From Cololabis saira (Eukaryota; Chordata; Actinopteri; Beloniformes; Belonidae): a DNA stretch of 64,000 nt. The stretch is from positions 33,599,350 to 33,663,349 of the forward strand of contig NC_084609.1 in NCBI RefSeq assembly GCF_033807715.1, given 5' to 3'. A program made the translations under genes and the position numbers. Under the pieces are notes generated by a model. The model searched no databases and was not told where the DNA came from. It was given only the letters and a program-made list of their open reading frames with translations. Shown one piece after another: positions 1 to 10,871 of the stretch. How positions within the stretch are numbered: position 1 is the stretch's first letter; the number at the start of each line of letters is the position of its first letter.

Positions 1-510
1 GATATTAACATTCAGTACCTTTATCTGATGGTTAAATATTGTTTCCCCATGATTGGAGCTGGTCTACAGTTACAAAAACAATCCATAAAGGATTTTACTA
101 AAAAAAGAGAAAAAAGAAGAAACAAAACAAAACACCAAACTCTGGTCAGAAACTGTTCTGGAACAGATTATACATTTGGTTATTTATCTAGGTTAAAAGA
201 AAGCTGTCATTGTTTCACTGGAAATCCTAGTTTACTTGACAAAGCTTGCTCACCCACTCATTTCACTTTTAATATAGTCCTCAGGTCTGTCTTCCACTGT
301 ATCGATTGTGTGAATTTTTGTGTCGTTTCTTTCTGGTACAATAATAATTTGAAAACATTTGTGAAAGATCATCAAAGATAACCAGATACATAAAGATTAA
401 CATCTGCAGAAAGTTGCTTACTCAGGATTTAGGTAAAGATCTTATACCATAACTTTAATCTAATTTTAACACTAGTTGATGAATTGACATTGAAATGACA
501 CAGCACATAT
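1..510. other. Intronic sequence, no recognised feature
   Basis: AT-rich sequence with an A-rich stretch near 75-135. Possible reading frames here show no domain or codon pattern that I recognise. Confidence 0.5.
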
Positions 511-828
511 GTGCATTGGCTTACTGTCTGTTGTGTGCCAAATATGCTTATGCATAAGTCTTATATACCTGATGAGAGCTACTCGCCATCAAGTCAGGAA
601 AGGTGTATTTTCAACTGGGCTGATCTGCAACACAACATCCGAGAGCTCGTCAAAACACTGGGGCCTCTGTGGACTAATCTCCCCGACGGCGAGTATCGGA
701 GGCGGCGCAGGGACTGTAGACAAAAGTGGGGATGTTGGGCTGGGATACGTTGGGCTGGGATACGGGCTAGGTTAGGACAACAACCATTCAAGCCTACACT
801 GCCAAGTATGTCCGTGGCCAATGTATGA
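511..828 (+). pseudogene. LINE fragment, region at the start of ORF2
   Basis: The frame ends RARLGQQPFKPTLPSMSVAN after an arginine-rich run (RRRRRDCRQKWG). This resembles the basic leader just before the endonuclease domain in fish LINE ORF2 proteins (basic run, then a ...RPALPSILLANV-type motif). A 15-bp direct duplication (tgggctgggatacgt) lies inside, and the frame stops at once after the motif, so this is a broken fragment. The clade cannot be told. Confidence 0.45.
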
Positions 829-943
829 TCACTCTCCAGCAAGATCAGTGTGCTGAAACTAACCAACAGATAGAATAACATTCAGAACTGCTGTGTTGTG
901 GTTTTTATGGAAACCTAGCTATATCCTTCCATTCCATCTGAGG

Positions 944-1549
944 CCATAGATCAGGGCTCGGCAACCCGCGGCTCTAGAGCTACATGCGGCTCTTTAGCAC
1001 CGCCGTAGTGGCTCCTGGAGCTTTTTCAAAAATGTTTGACCTTTTTTTCCATTTTTTCTTCTTTTTTTCCTCTTTCCTTTTCCTTTCTTTTTTAATCTCG
1101 ACATTTCGACTTTTTTCTCGACATTTCAACTTTTTTCTCGACATTTCGACTTTTTTCTCGAAATTGTACTTCAACATTAATCTCGGCATTTTGACTTTTT
1201 TCTTGAAATTTTGACTTTTTTCTCGACATTTCGACTTTTTTCTCTGCATTTATACTTTTTTTTTCGTCATTTCGACTTATTTCTCGAGATTGTACTTCAA
1301 CATTAATCTCGACATTTGGACCTTTTTCTCGACATTCCGACTTTTTTCTCGACATTTCGACTTTTTTCTCAACATTTTGACTTTTTTCTCGACATTTCGC
1401 CTTTCGCCATTTGTTGCCATGTGTTGTCTTCATTCTAAGGCTTATACAAGACTTTTCATTTTTTTACGGCTACAGACATATTTGTCTTTTGTGTTTTTGG
1501 TCCAATATGGCTCTTTCAACATTTTGGGTTACTGACCCCTGCCATAGAA
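944..1549 (+). mobile_element. hAT-type MITE with 8-bp target duplication, carrying a minisatellite
   Basis: Termini are CAGGGCTCGGCAACCCGCGG at 952 and, inverted, GGGTTACTGACCCCTG ending at 1541. The flanks are CCATAGAT (944-951) and CCATAGAA (1542-1549), an 8-bp duplication matching at 7 of 8 bases, as expected for hAT. The inside has no transposase; most of it is a tandem array. Confidence 0.8.
1088..1410 (+). repeat. Minisatellite, about 20-bp unit TTTTTTCTCGACATTTCGAC
   Basis: About 15 imperfect copies of the unit. Open frames on both strands across it are by-products of the repeat. The same unit, with TCC in place of TCG, forms a second array at 25695-26294. Confidence 0.9.
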
Positions 1550-1856
1550 CTAGCAAACCATCTACTACAACGCTATGACAGAACTGCAGACTCCAGTGAG
1601 AGCAGAAGAGGGGGCTCTGCGTGCCTGCCTGCACTAACGACAACTGTTGGAAACAAACGCAACAATAACAGGGACATACTGCTCTGCTTATTTGGAGAAT
1701 TGTTCATTTTATCCGCCTTGTGAGTTAACCGTTGTCATCACTGTGGTGTAAATAGCTCCTAATGCTATCATTGCTGCTCACTGGGCTACTCGCTAACCGA
1801 CATTAGTAATCAATAATGCGTTCGTATAGATATCACCACCACCAGATGAATAAAGG
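1550..1856. other. Intronic sequence, no recognised feature
   Basis: Mixed-composition sequence between the hAT MITE and the LTR-like element. I see no terminal repeats or coding signal. Confidence 0.5.
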
Positions 1857-2290
1857 TCATTTCCTAACAACCGTGTTGGATGTGTCCGGGACCACCTTGG
1901 AAACATAGACAGGATGGGGTACGTTGGAGACCACCTCAGGAACGGAGACCACAATTACTGGCACGACAGCAACATCTCTGTGTCTGTATACTTGTAGGAC
2001 CTCCTGCAAGCAGGCAATTTCCTTTATATTGAGAGCACTCCCCGCTAATGTTTGAGTTCTCCTGTAACAAGCGGGCTCCCACCAAAAACTGGGAGCCATC
2101 ATGACTGGCTAGGGTTGAGTAGCTTGACTCCGACAGCTCTGTGCCTGAATGCTCCTGGGACCTCCTGGAGCCAGGCAAGGTTCATAATATGATGAGTCCT
2201 CCTCAGCCAACTCCCAAGTCTCCTCAAAAAGTCAACGTATTCAAAGAAGGTCCTATTTCTCTCTGCTAGATCCCTGTCTGGGTAGTCAGT
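1857..2290 (-). pseudogene. Degenerate ORF of an LTR-like element (acidic/proline-valine type)
   Basis: Read on the minus strand directly after the LTR-like block, it gives TDYPDRDLAERNRTFFEYVD, then later VVPVIVVSVPEVVSNVPHPV with frame breaks between. The layout matches the ORF at 53552-54280 (an N-terminal charged block, then repeated VP-VV units). No protease, reverse transcriptase or integrase motif is present. Function unknown. Confidence 0.5.
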
Positions 2291-2292
2291 TC

Positions 2293-2649
2293 TGTCACAA
2301 GCTAGGTAATGTAGGATCCAAATGCAGTGGAAATAGAGGATGGAGTTTGCAAAACAATAGGTTTTATTGAACAAAAAAACACTGCATAGAGCAGAAAATC
2401 CAAAAACCAAACTCAAACAATGTATTGAAGGCAAAGTAACCAAAAACTGAACAGAAACCAAGGCAGGAAACAATACGGACTAGCAGCCAGGAAGGAAAAG
2501 ACAAGACGATATACACACACGCTCACTGGGGCTGACGAGACACAGGTGCAAACAATCAGGACAGATGGGAACAAAGGAAGAAAACCAGGTCAACACAAAA
2601 TAAACTTTCGGAAAAAAACAAGAACTAATCAAAACTCAAAACTGTGACA
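2293..2649 (-). mobile_element. LTR-like repeat, TGTCACA...TGTGACA ends
   Basis: A 357-bp block with inverted ends TGTCACA and TGTGACA. It belongs with the blocks at 47589-47932 and 54474-54818: shared order of 'ggacccaaa/gatccaaatgcag', a poly-T/polyadenylation-like region (gttttattga in +), 'gagacacaggtgca' and 'caatcaggacagatggg'. The adjacent minus-strand ORF sits where an internal region would follow a 5' LTR. Confidence 0.6.
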
Positions 2650-3490
2650 AACCCATATAGAGGCAGAATATTCAACAGTTTTGATCCTTGCCGGGCATGC
2701 ATACCTGTCAAATCCCCGTTTTTGACCTGGAAACTACCGTACTTTACCGCTCTTACCCACCTTCCTCCCGTATTAGTATTTTCCCGTACATGTCCCATAT
2801 TATTATAATTTTTAAAAAGCATTCCAGTGCCTCTCCAAACTGAATTGTCACAAGCCTTGCAAAAACTGCCACTTGCAATATGTCTAGTGGCGACAACGAG
2901 AACAAACTCGGAACAAGAAATCAGAGAGATGGATGGATGTAACGAGAGTGAAGGCATTCCTGCCAAAAAAGCAGACTTCACATAAATATCTCAAAAAATA
3001 GGATAGCGAATTTACTTTCCTAAAGAAGAGTGAGATGGGGCACAGCCAAGCGTTGTGTAAGATTTTTAACTGAGATTTTAGTGTCTCATGAGAGAAGGAA
3101 CGATGTCCATCAGCATGAAAAATCCGGCAAGCACAAGCGAAGGCTAGAGGCACAGAAACATGCATCTTTATAATCAGTCAGTGAATGCCAGAGAGCTTGG
3201 GAAAATGACAAATAAAAGAAAATGTAAATGTTTCACTTGATATATACCGTATTTTCACGACCATTCGGCGCACCGTGTGAAAAGGCGCACCCTCAGTTTT
3301 GTGTGTAATTTTTGGATTTAAAACACACATACGGCGCACCGACCCAAAAGGCACAGTCTACACAGACGGAGCTGCACACACTCGCGCCGCAAAACATACA
3401 CGCGCTGCAGAACACACACACAAGCAGTGTGCTTATTTAAAAATAGAGCGGGAGCAAAACTTAGTTTGATATTTTATTTCACTTTTCACA

Positions 3491-4116
3491 TCAATCAAAC
3501 CCTTCAAAGTCTTCATCTTCTGTTGCCGCATTAAAGAATTTAAAAAAACCACCGGGTCGCCGCACATAGACCTGCCTCAGCCACTCGATCATCTCTTCAT
3601 CCATCCAGCCCTTTTCATTTGCCTTTATAATGACTCCAGCTGGAAAAGTCTCTTTAGGCAACGTTTTTCTTTTAAAAATCACCATCGGCTGCAGTTTCTG
3701 TCCATCAGTGTGGCAGGCAAGCACAACAGTAAATGACGACTTCTCATACCCCGTTCTGCGGATCCCGACCGCGCTGGACCCGGTCCGCTCCCCCGCGCTG
3801 GACCCGGTCCGCTCCCCGTCCGCTCCCCCGCGCTGGTCCTGTCCGCTCCCCCGCGCTGCACCCGGTCCGCTCCCCGTCCGCTCCCCCGCGCTGGTCCTGT
3901 CCGCTCCCCCGCGCTGGACCCGGTCCGCTCCCCGTCCGCTCCCCGGCGCTGGTCCCCGTTAACTCCACCGTGGGATTCCGGGATGTGGAACATGAGCGGC
4001 ACCTCGTCCATGTCGGGGATCTGTTGGCTGCAGAATGAGCGGAAGCTCTCCATCTTTTCCATATAATCCGTCGGGCGCTGCTGCTGCGCTGGCACCGTTT
4101 CATGAAGCGAAAGCAC
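3491..4116 (-). pseudogene. pogo/Tigger (POGK-like) transposase remnant
   Basis: Minus-strand frames show EKMESFRSFCSQQIPDMDEVPLMFHIP upstream in two readable pieces (MDEVPL holds the first catalytic Asp region) and LACHTDGQKLQPMVIFKRKT followed by LPKETFPAGVIIKANEKGWM near the middle of the DDE domain. The two parts are separated by a GC-rich tandem repeat and a frameshift, and the C-terminal catalytic residues are missing. Not functional. Confidence 0.75.
3768..3960. repeat. GC-rich minisatellite inside the transposase remnant
   Basis: Units around cccccgcgctggacccggtc and ccgctccccgtccgct are repeated about seven times. The array splits the transposase frame and explains the arginine/proline/glycine-rich reading frames on both strands. 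Confidence 0.85.
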
Positions 4117-4819
4117 CAGGACGGACCTCCATGAAAATGTTCAATTTTAATTTCTTCCGCTAGCGCTACTGCTTTCAGTCGGACTCAGCCGCAACTCACG
4201 GGTGCTTCACACACCCCCTTTTCCCTTTACCGTTCTCATGGTGGCTCCGCCTCACATTACCGTAATACAGGTAATAGAAACGGCGCGGCACATTTTAGAA
4301 AAAAAAATTGCGCCTTATGGTCGCGAAAATACGGTATGTAAAATAAATAAATGTGCTTTAATTCTCTTTTGTGTTTTCATTTAGGCTCTATTATAGGAGT
4401 TAAGTACATAGGAAAGCCCACAGCATTTTAGTGTTGACAAAGGTAGGCCTATCAGATTCTGAGCACCTAATTGAAGTTTGCAAGTGGTTGACAGGTAGTT
4501 ATTTTAGATTTCTTGTAAATCTGTTTTAAAATGTAAGGGGTACTGGACCTTGGCTGGGCCGGTGGGATGGCTGGCAGTGGACGGCGGAAAATTTCCCTTA
4601 TTTTTAAGTCCAAAACTTGACAGGTATGGATATAGCACGACCTACGACAGCTCACAGGGCAAAACCACAGCAACAACCCAAGCAGCAGCAGTGACCCCAT
4701 GGCAGAACAACTGAAGTACTTCTTAAGCCGCTTTGCTTGCGATAAGGAGGGAGAAGACACCACAACTTCAGCCCTAACCACCAACCGTGAGCAACTCATA
4801 TTGCAGCCTGTTGTGAGAC

Positions 4820-6010
4820 ACACCCTGTGAAACGTCAACCCCTGAATGTCAACCTCCTCAGTGATTACAGGTCGGTGGCTTTAGTACCTGTAATCATGAA
4901 GTGTTTTGAGCCGCTGGTGCTGAATTATATCAAGGCTGCCCTGCTATGTAACCTGGACCTTCATCAGTATGCATGCCAAAGTGGCAAAGTAACTACTGAT
5001 GATGCCATCTCCATCACCCTCCATACTGTACTGCACCAGCAGCAAAAGAACATATGCACAGCTGCTATTTTTGGACTACAGTTAATTTCAGTTCCTTTAA
5101 CACCGTCGTACCAAGGAAGTTGTTCCACAAAATTGTCCAACCTGGGCATACAGCATAACATCTGCCTGTGGGAAAAGGACTTCCTTACAAACAGACCTCA
5201 GTCCATGAAGATGGGATTGCACAACTCCTCCATCCTGACCCTGAACACTGCTGCTCTCAGGGTTGTGAGCTCAGCCCCTTCTTCTACTCCCGGTACACCT
5301 AGGGCTGCACCACATCCAAGGACACCAACGCAGTCATCACATTTGCAGATGACATAACAGTGGTGGGGTTGATTAGGAAGGGTGGCAAGCCTGCATACAG
5401 GGAGGAGATGCAGGGGGCTTACACTGTGGTGCAGGGACAACAACCTCACTCTCAACTTAGAAAAACAAAGTAACTCATAATTGACTTCTGGAAAAAGAAG
5501 GACAGACATACACCACTGGGGAGGAGGTGGTGAGGGTTTATAACTTCAAATGTCTTGGAATCTACATCTCAGAAGACCTCTTATGGACCAAAGACACTAA
5601 CATGCTGGTAAAGATGGCACAGGAGTGTTTCTACTTCTTGAGAACACTCAGGAAGGTGAACTTCCCAGCACCTGCTTGTGTCCTATTACCACAGCACCAT
5701 AGCGAGTCTCCTCACCTGTGGCATCCTGGTGTGGTATGGGAGTTGCTCTGCGGCCAACAAAAAGGCTTTTCAAAGAGTCATTAAGACTGCTGGAAAAATA
5801 AACTCACATTTCCCGGCCCTGGATGAGATCTTCAACTCCCACTGCCTGAAGAAAAGTCATGACATTCTCAAGGACTTCCCCCACCCTGCACACCATCTCT
5901 TTGAACTGCTGCATTCTGGCAAATGCTACAGATCTGAATCAGAACCCACACAATCCAGTTTAGGGACAGTTTGTACCCCAAAGCTACTGTATATCCATAC
6001 TGAATAATGA
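4820..6010 (+). pseudogene. LINE reverse transcriptase pseudogene (C-terminal half)
   Basis: In order on the plus strand: NLLSDYRSVALVPVIMKCFE (RT finger motif), LVLNYIKAALLCNLDLHQYA, FLTNRPQSMKMGLHN, then in another frame HLQMT-type FADD region, then YNFKCLGIYISEDLLWTKDT, and YGSCSAANKKAFQRVIKTAG, closing with an SLYPKATVYI-like end in a third frame. The order fits the palm and post-RT part of a CR1/L2/Rex-group LINE. Several frameshifts and stops break it. Confidence 0.75.
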
Positions 6011-6126
6011 CTTGAAAGCCCACCCCTCATAAACTGCACTAATTCTAGAACTACTGCTATTCTACTGCTACTACTGTGAACTAATGTGTTTTTAAGATAA
6101 TTTAAATTATGTACATGTTGGCACAT

Positions 6127-6258
<132 letters not shown>

Positions 6259-6261
6259 AAC

Positions 6262-6545
6262 ATGAGTGTTTTATATGAAAGAATGAATGAAGATATATTT
6301 ATTTCGGTCAGGTCATTCATAACACCAACTGAAAGCATTAGTTCACATAAAAAAAAGAGACCTAACCGAAAAGGAATAGGCTGAAGCTATTGCTTATTTA
6401 CGTCTACCCTTCTCACATGATCAACTTTTTCAGATCGCAACATACAAAACATAATACAAAAAAATAAATCATATTGTTTACACAATCCCGAACATAATTC
6501 CATAATAGTATCATCTACTGGATCCCTCATATTTTTCAAACGCAT
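6262..6545 (-). mobile_element. LINE 3' end, minus strand
   Basis: Starts with gaatgaatgaa...tatttatttcgg and contains ccgaaaaggaataggctgaagc. The same words occur at the 3' end of the LINE at 13659-14487 (ccgaaaaggtgtaggctgaggc), so this is the truncated 3' UTR of that family. Confidence 0.6.
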
Positions 6546-7919
6546 TAAACTTAAAGGGAACATATTATGGCATTTAATGTATATTTTAAACAGGCCTTGA
6601 ATGTCTTAAAAACAATCTAAAGCTTGTTTTTTCTACATAAATCAGAAATTCAGCCTGTGGGCCGTGTCTATAGTTTTACCGCTTCTAACCCCTTTTTCTG
6701 TGCTTCATTCTAAGGGAAGGGGGGGTATGATAATGAGACTGTGCTGATTGGCTGCTTGAATGACGTGTAGCAGGGGAGGAGAATAAGCCTCGCTCCGGGG
6801 AGAAGAGCAGCCGGCTACATGTCCCATGCGAGATTGAAACGGTTTCAGCGTGGACAGAGAGCGTCCGATGTCACACGTGATAGTCGGACGCTCGCATTCA
6901 GTTACACGGTGTAAACGGATCTTAGACCCCGTCCACACGTAGCCGGGTATTTTTAAAAGCGAATATTTCCCCCCTCTTTTTATAAAATAATTTGTATCCA
7001 CATTACATCGTTTTAAAAAAAAAAACCCTTCCACACATAACCGAAGATCTGCGTTTTCGACCACATTCATAAGCAGCATGTATGTATATGTACGGAATAT
7101 TGAGGAACACAGTAACCTTTACTATCTGAAACATCAAATATAGTTGTCACATATTATCTTTATTCAGTCTAAACTGTGCTGAGAGAGAAGCCAGCAAAGA
7201 AAGAAATGGATTATCAGAACAAGGAATGGGGAGATGGGAGTGCTCATGGAGTAAAAGACAAAAATAAACAGAGACAAACATAGTGGATTGGACTAGAGGT
7301 GTTTATTTGGAGCTGTGCAAGGTGAGGAAGCAGACAGAGGCTAAGACTTCTGCTCTCAAACACATAGACACATACACACACATTTTATTCTTGTTGCATT
7401 GGGCCCCTGTTAAGAAATCACATATTATGACATAGACAACAAAATGTGTAATGTTCATACATTGACATCCACACATGCATATGTTCTTCATGATGAAGGA
7501 ATTCTCCTTTTAAACAAACCAAAGGAAATTGGAGGAACAGGGAACTACTAACTGGTTGTTAGTATAAACTGCAATGCAAAAATCATGAGTTGTTAGAATA
7601 AAATCACTTATCAAATACATATAAACTGACAGCTATGCTTTGTAGTGTAACAAACATTTGAAATTTTGAATGAATGATAATTTAATACAAGCGTTATGAG
7701 TGTAGATGTATGTCATTACTGGAATCACTTCAAATCAACTCCAGTATTGTAGCTTGTTCAACTCTGAACATGCATCACAGCAAAGGCTTTGTGGCTACAA
7801 GAAAACATGTTTCTAAGTCGTTCAACTGTAATATGAAAAAGAGGCACTTTTATGTGTTAAATAGGTGATCTTAGACCTTTTATTACTGTTGCAGATCTGA
7901 CATGATTCTTTACTGTCAG
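6546..7919. other. Intronic sequence with two MITE-like ends
   Basis: At 6551 ttaaagggaacatattatgg and at 6928 cccgtccacacgtagccggg look like starts of fish MITEs, but I could not find matching opposite ends. The rest to 7919 is AT-rich and unrecognised. Confidence 0.35.
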
Positions 7920-8002
7920 CCTATAGGAGTAAAAACCCTAACCCTAACCCTTAACCCTAACCCTAACCCCTAACCCTAACCCTAACCCTATAGGAGTAAA
8001 AA
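7920..8002 (+). repeat. Interstitial telomeric repeat with 16-bp flanking direct repeats
   Basis: Bases 7936-7986 are CCCTAA repeats (about 8 units, with one CCCTTAA and one CCCCTAA variant). They are flanked on both sides by the same 16 bases CCTATAGGAGTAAAAA (7920-7935 and 7987-8002). This is what telomere repeat insertion at a staggered double-strand break looks like. Confidence 0.9.
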
Positions 8003-8219
8003 ACATTTTCTTGTTAAGTTCTCGGGATTCAGATGTTGAGACAAATTTTTCATTTGACTTTTACTCCAGTTGCCAAGCCTGTAGACTTGTCCGAGGTCCG
8101 AGTGATGGGCAACCGTCAACCCCTAACCAATCAGCTGTTATAGTTTTAAAGAGTTATTGCTCTTGTTTAAACATGGTAAATCAATTTTTGTTGCAAAATC
8201 TGATGGAGAGTTTCTAAGG

Positions 8220-8612
8220 GGATGGATGGATGGATGGATGGATGGATGGATGGTTGGATGATGGATGGATGGATGGATGGATGGTTGGATGGATGGATGG
8301 ATGGATGGATGGTTGGATGATGGATGGATGGATGGATGGATGGATGGTTGGATGGATGGATGGATGGATGGATGGATGGATGGATGATGGATGGATGGAT
8401 GGATGATGGATGGATGGATGATGGATGGATGGATGGATGGATGGAGGATGGATGGAGGATGGATGATGGATGGATGGATGGATGGAGGATGGATGGATGG
8501 ATGGATGGATGGATGGATGGATGGATGGATGGATGGAGGATGGATGGATGGAGGATGGATGGATGGATGGATGGAGGATGGATGGATGGATGGATGGATG
8601 GATGGATGGATA
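8220..8612 (+). repeat. (GGAT)n satellite
   Basis: About 390 bp of ATGG/GGAT tetramers with interspersed GGTTGGATGAT and GGAGGAT variants. The reading frames here are repeat artefacts. Confidence 0.97.
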
Positions 8613-8855
8613 GATAGGGTCCCCCCTCATGATCCAGGTCCTGGTCCAGGTTTCTTCCTCCTAAAGGGGAGTTTTTCTTGCCACTGTTTGGCTTAAGGTT
8701 TTTCTCCCACTATGGGAGTTTTTACCTGCCATTGTTTATGTAATAATTGCTCGGGGGTTTATGTTCTGGTCTCTGGAAAGATCCTACAGATAACTTCTGT
8801 TGTAATAGACACTATATAAATAAAATTGAATTGAATTGAATTGAATTGAATTGAG
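8613..8855 (+). mobile_element. L2-like LINE 3' end with GAATT tail
   Basis: Runs from a gatccaggtcctggtccagg block through cttcctcctaaaggggag and ctctggaaagatcctacag to actatataaataaaattg and a (GAATT)5 tail. The reverse complement of the same block occurs at 52865-53160 in the L2 copy with pol sequence, which supports the assignment. Truncated to about 240 bp. Confidence 0.75.
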
Positions 8856-9716
8856 ATAGCAACAATATAGTACATTCAAAAGCATGGACAACTAAAGTGC
8901 AGTATTGCAGACTCCTTTCCCTTGGTGAAGAAAAAACCATAGAGCATCAGTAAATATATTAGGCTATATAATATCCAAGGTCCTATTTTAGGTTTTCCTG
9001 ACTTTCAGAGGTTCAATATTGCATTATATGCCCATTTTCAGGGCATCTAGCTATCAATTTAAAGGGAAACTATTATGCTTTTCCATCTTTTCTGAGTTCT
9101 TGCTCATGTCAAAATATCTGATAGTCACGTTTGACGATGCCAAAATATCAGATAGTGGGTTCTTGCATCAAGTAATCCTTTTGTGCATTTTTGGTTGGAT
9201 TTTCTAACTCATGTTCGCAACTTTTTAAAACTCCCTTTAAACTGTTTTGGGTAAATGGACGTGCCCAAAGCCTGTTCTTTACCGCCAATCCACTCCTTTC
9301 AAGCTTCTGTAAACCCTGTCTAGTTCTGTGAACGTTGCAGCGTTGCTGATCTGCTGCTGGACTGCTCTTCTATCAGGGTTTGCCTGTGGTGAAGGGACAG
9401 AAATGCAAGCTGTACCGACCTTATTTCAGTGTCTTACCTAGGTTTATTTAGTGTCAGGATTTGAACAACAAACAGGGTTTGTCAGTACACTGTCAGCGTA
9501 TGGAGCTTGCATATTCAGGGAGCTAAAACTTTCCACCAAGCTGTGAACCACCTAATAAAATAGATATGACTACACCTTTATATCCATACAACTGCATTTT
9601 CACTGCATATGTTAAAGATAGTGTTGCTGTCTCTGTCATGGCTTTTCTGTCTGTCCTCAACCTGTTTTATTCCACTTGCTACAGACATGTAAGTGAATGT
9701 ACTAATACTTATGGCT
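8856..9716. other. Intronic sequence, no clear feature
   Basis: A motif tttaaagggaaactattatg at 9058 resembles the MITE end at 6551, but no inverted partner was found. No coding signal recognised. Confidence 0.4.
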
Positions 9717-10245
9717 CTTCTCCACTAGTAAGTAGTACCTACTCAGCTCGCCTCACCTCGGTTTGGTTCTTTCCCACTAGGGGTTCATCGTGCCGAGTAG
9801 ATTCTATTCTGTATCTATTCTGCCGAGGTTCTAAGCTGCTGAGTCGGCTGTATCTGACATCATCACACTACAGGCCACCGATTGGTCGGGGGGTTGGAGT
9901 CAGACGTCTGAGTCAGGAGGAGGAAATCAGAGAAAGAGACTCTGATGGATTCTGGTTCATTTTATTCAACAGCAATGGCAGCAGAAGTCTGTTTCATGAT
10001 CCAACTCTGAGGTGCAGATGTTCATAAACCTGGTGCTGAGGAGAGAATTAAAAAGATCTAGACGGAGATAAGGAACGACCAGATCTACCAGGATCTCTGT
10101 CTCTTCATAGCTGCTCACGGCTCCAGCTGACTTTTCAGCAGCAGAGACAAACTAAAAATATTAAAAAGAGTCGCCGCTTGAAGCTTCTCTCACTCTCATT
10201 TTTTAACTTGATATCAAACACAAGCCACAGACCCAGCAGCACATA
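9717..10245 (+). mobile_element. hAT-like element, left part (CTACTCAGC family)
   Basis: Begins cttctccactag...cctactcagctcgcctc and matches the left part of the complete element at 31228-32230 (same ttctgccgaggttctaagct and gattggtcggggggttggag blocks). The right end is missing; the copy is cut by the TA-type MITE at 10246. Confidence 0.7.
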
Positions 10246-10391
10246 CAGGACTGTCTCAGAAAATTATAATATTGTGATAAAGTTCTTTATTTTCTGTAAT
10301 GCAATTAAAAAAAACAAAAATGTCATACATTCTGGATTCATTACAAATCAACTGAAATATTGCAAGCCTTTTATTATTTTAATATTGCTGC
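10246..10391 (+). mobile_element. Palindromic TA-type MITE, half copy
   Basis: Begins CAGGACTGTCTCAGAAAATT after ...cata and ends in the middle of the palindrome (ttttaatattgctg). It sits inside the hAT-like element at the word agcagcacat, where the copy near 32050 is uninterrupted. Confidence 0.8.
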
Positions 10392-10817
10392 TGCCAATAC
10401 AAAGCACATACAGTCTGACACTATTGAGTTCCACCCTCAGTGCAAGGGGAACATCCCTGAGTTTTCTCTCACTTTCTTGACCAAATCCCATATCCAGCAA
10501 ATAAAGTAATAATTAATGTTTTGCTTAAAGGTATAGTTGGTCACACACTCCTCTGCAGAAATTGTTTCTACAAAACGGCAAGATATAAAATCTACACTTT
10601 TTACACAGAATGGAGAAAACATAATAGGTTTCTAAATATCTAGCTCCCATTGGTCGTTTATATCGTTGAAAGAAAATAGAGGTTATAGTAGGCTACGTGA
10701 AAAGGAGTTCTTTGTATCTGCACTCGATTGCTGTTCCTGTGGAAGACCCGGATGTCTGGCACAGTAGAATTGAAATTGAATTGCAAGAACTGAATTTGAA
10801 TTGTGAGAACTGAATGT
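10392..10817. other. Intronic sequence, no recognised feature
   Basis: AT-rich sequence after the half MITE. No terminal repeats or coding signal seen. Confidence 0.45.
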
Positions 10818-10871
10818 AGATTCAGTTTTTCAATGCAATGATTCAAATTAAACAATACAAATTCAAATTAA
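10818..10871 (+). repeat. Flanking direct repeat, left copy
   Basis: tagattcagtttttcaatgc...aaattcaaatt resembles 12766-12820 (cagatccagttttctaatgc...aattcaaatat) on the other side of the tandem-repeat element, about 80 percent alike by eye. Confidence 0.6.

Larger units (their letters stand above)
3245..4336 (-). mobile_element. pogo/Tigger-type DNA element with TA target duplication
   Basis: Inverted ends CCGTATTTTCACGACCA (from 3247) and TGGTCGCGAAAATACGG (to 4334) are flanked by TA on both sides. The inside carries a broken transposase on the minus strand. Length is 1088 bp, shorter than a full element. The subterminal GGCGCACC motifs repeat several times. Confidence 0.8.
2700..4628 (+). 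mobile_element. hAT-like element with a zinc-finger remnant, split by a pogo element
   Basis: Ends are CATACCTGTCAA at 2700 and TTGACAGGTATG ending at 4628. Between 2879 and 3160 lie traces of an N-terminal transposase region in shifting frames: KKSEMGHSQALCKIFN, DFSVS, NDVHQHEKSGKHKRRLEAQK. This resembles the C-x-C...H...H finger found at the start of some fish hAT transposases. I could not find a convincing 8-bp flank duplication. The pogo/Tigger element at 3247-4334 interrupts it, so it is the older of the two. Confidence 0.6.

Noticed and set aside
8214..8696. Long open frames of IHPS or MDGW repeats on both strands
   Set aside because: They are translations of the GGAT satellite, without any start context or domain.
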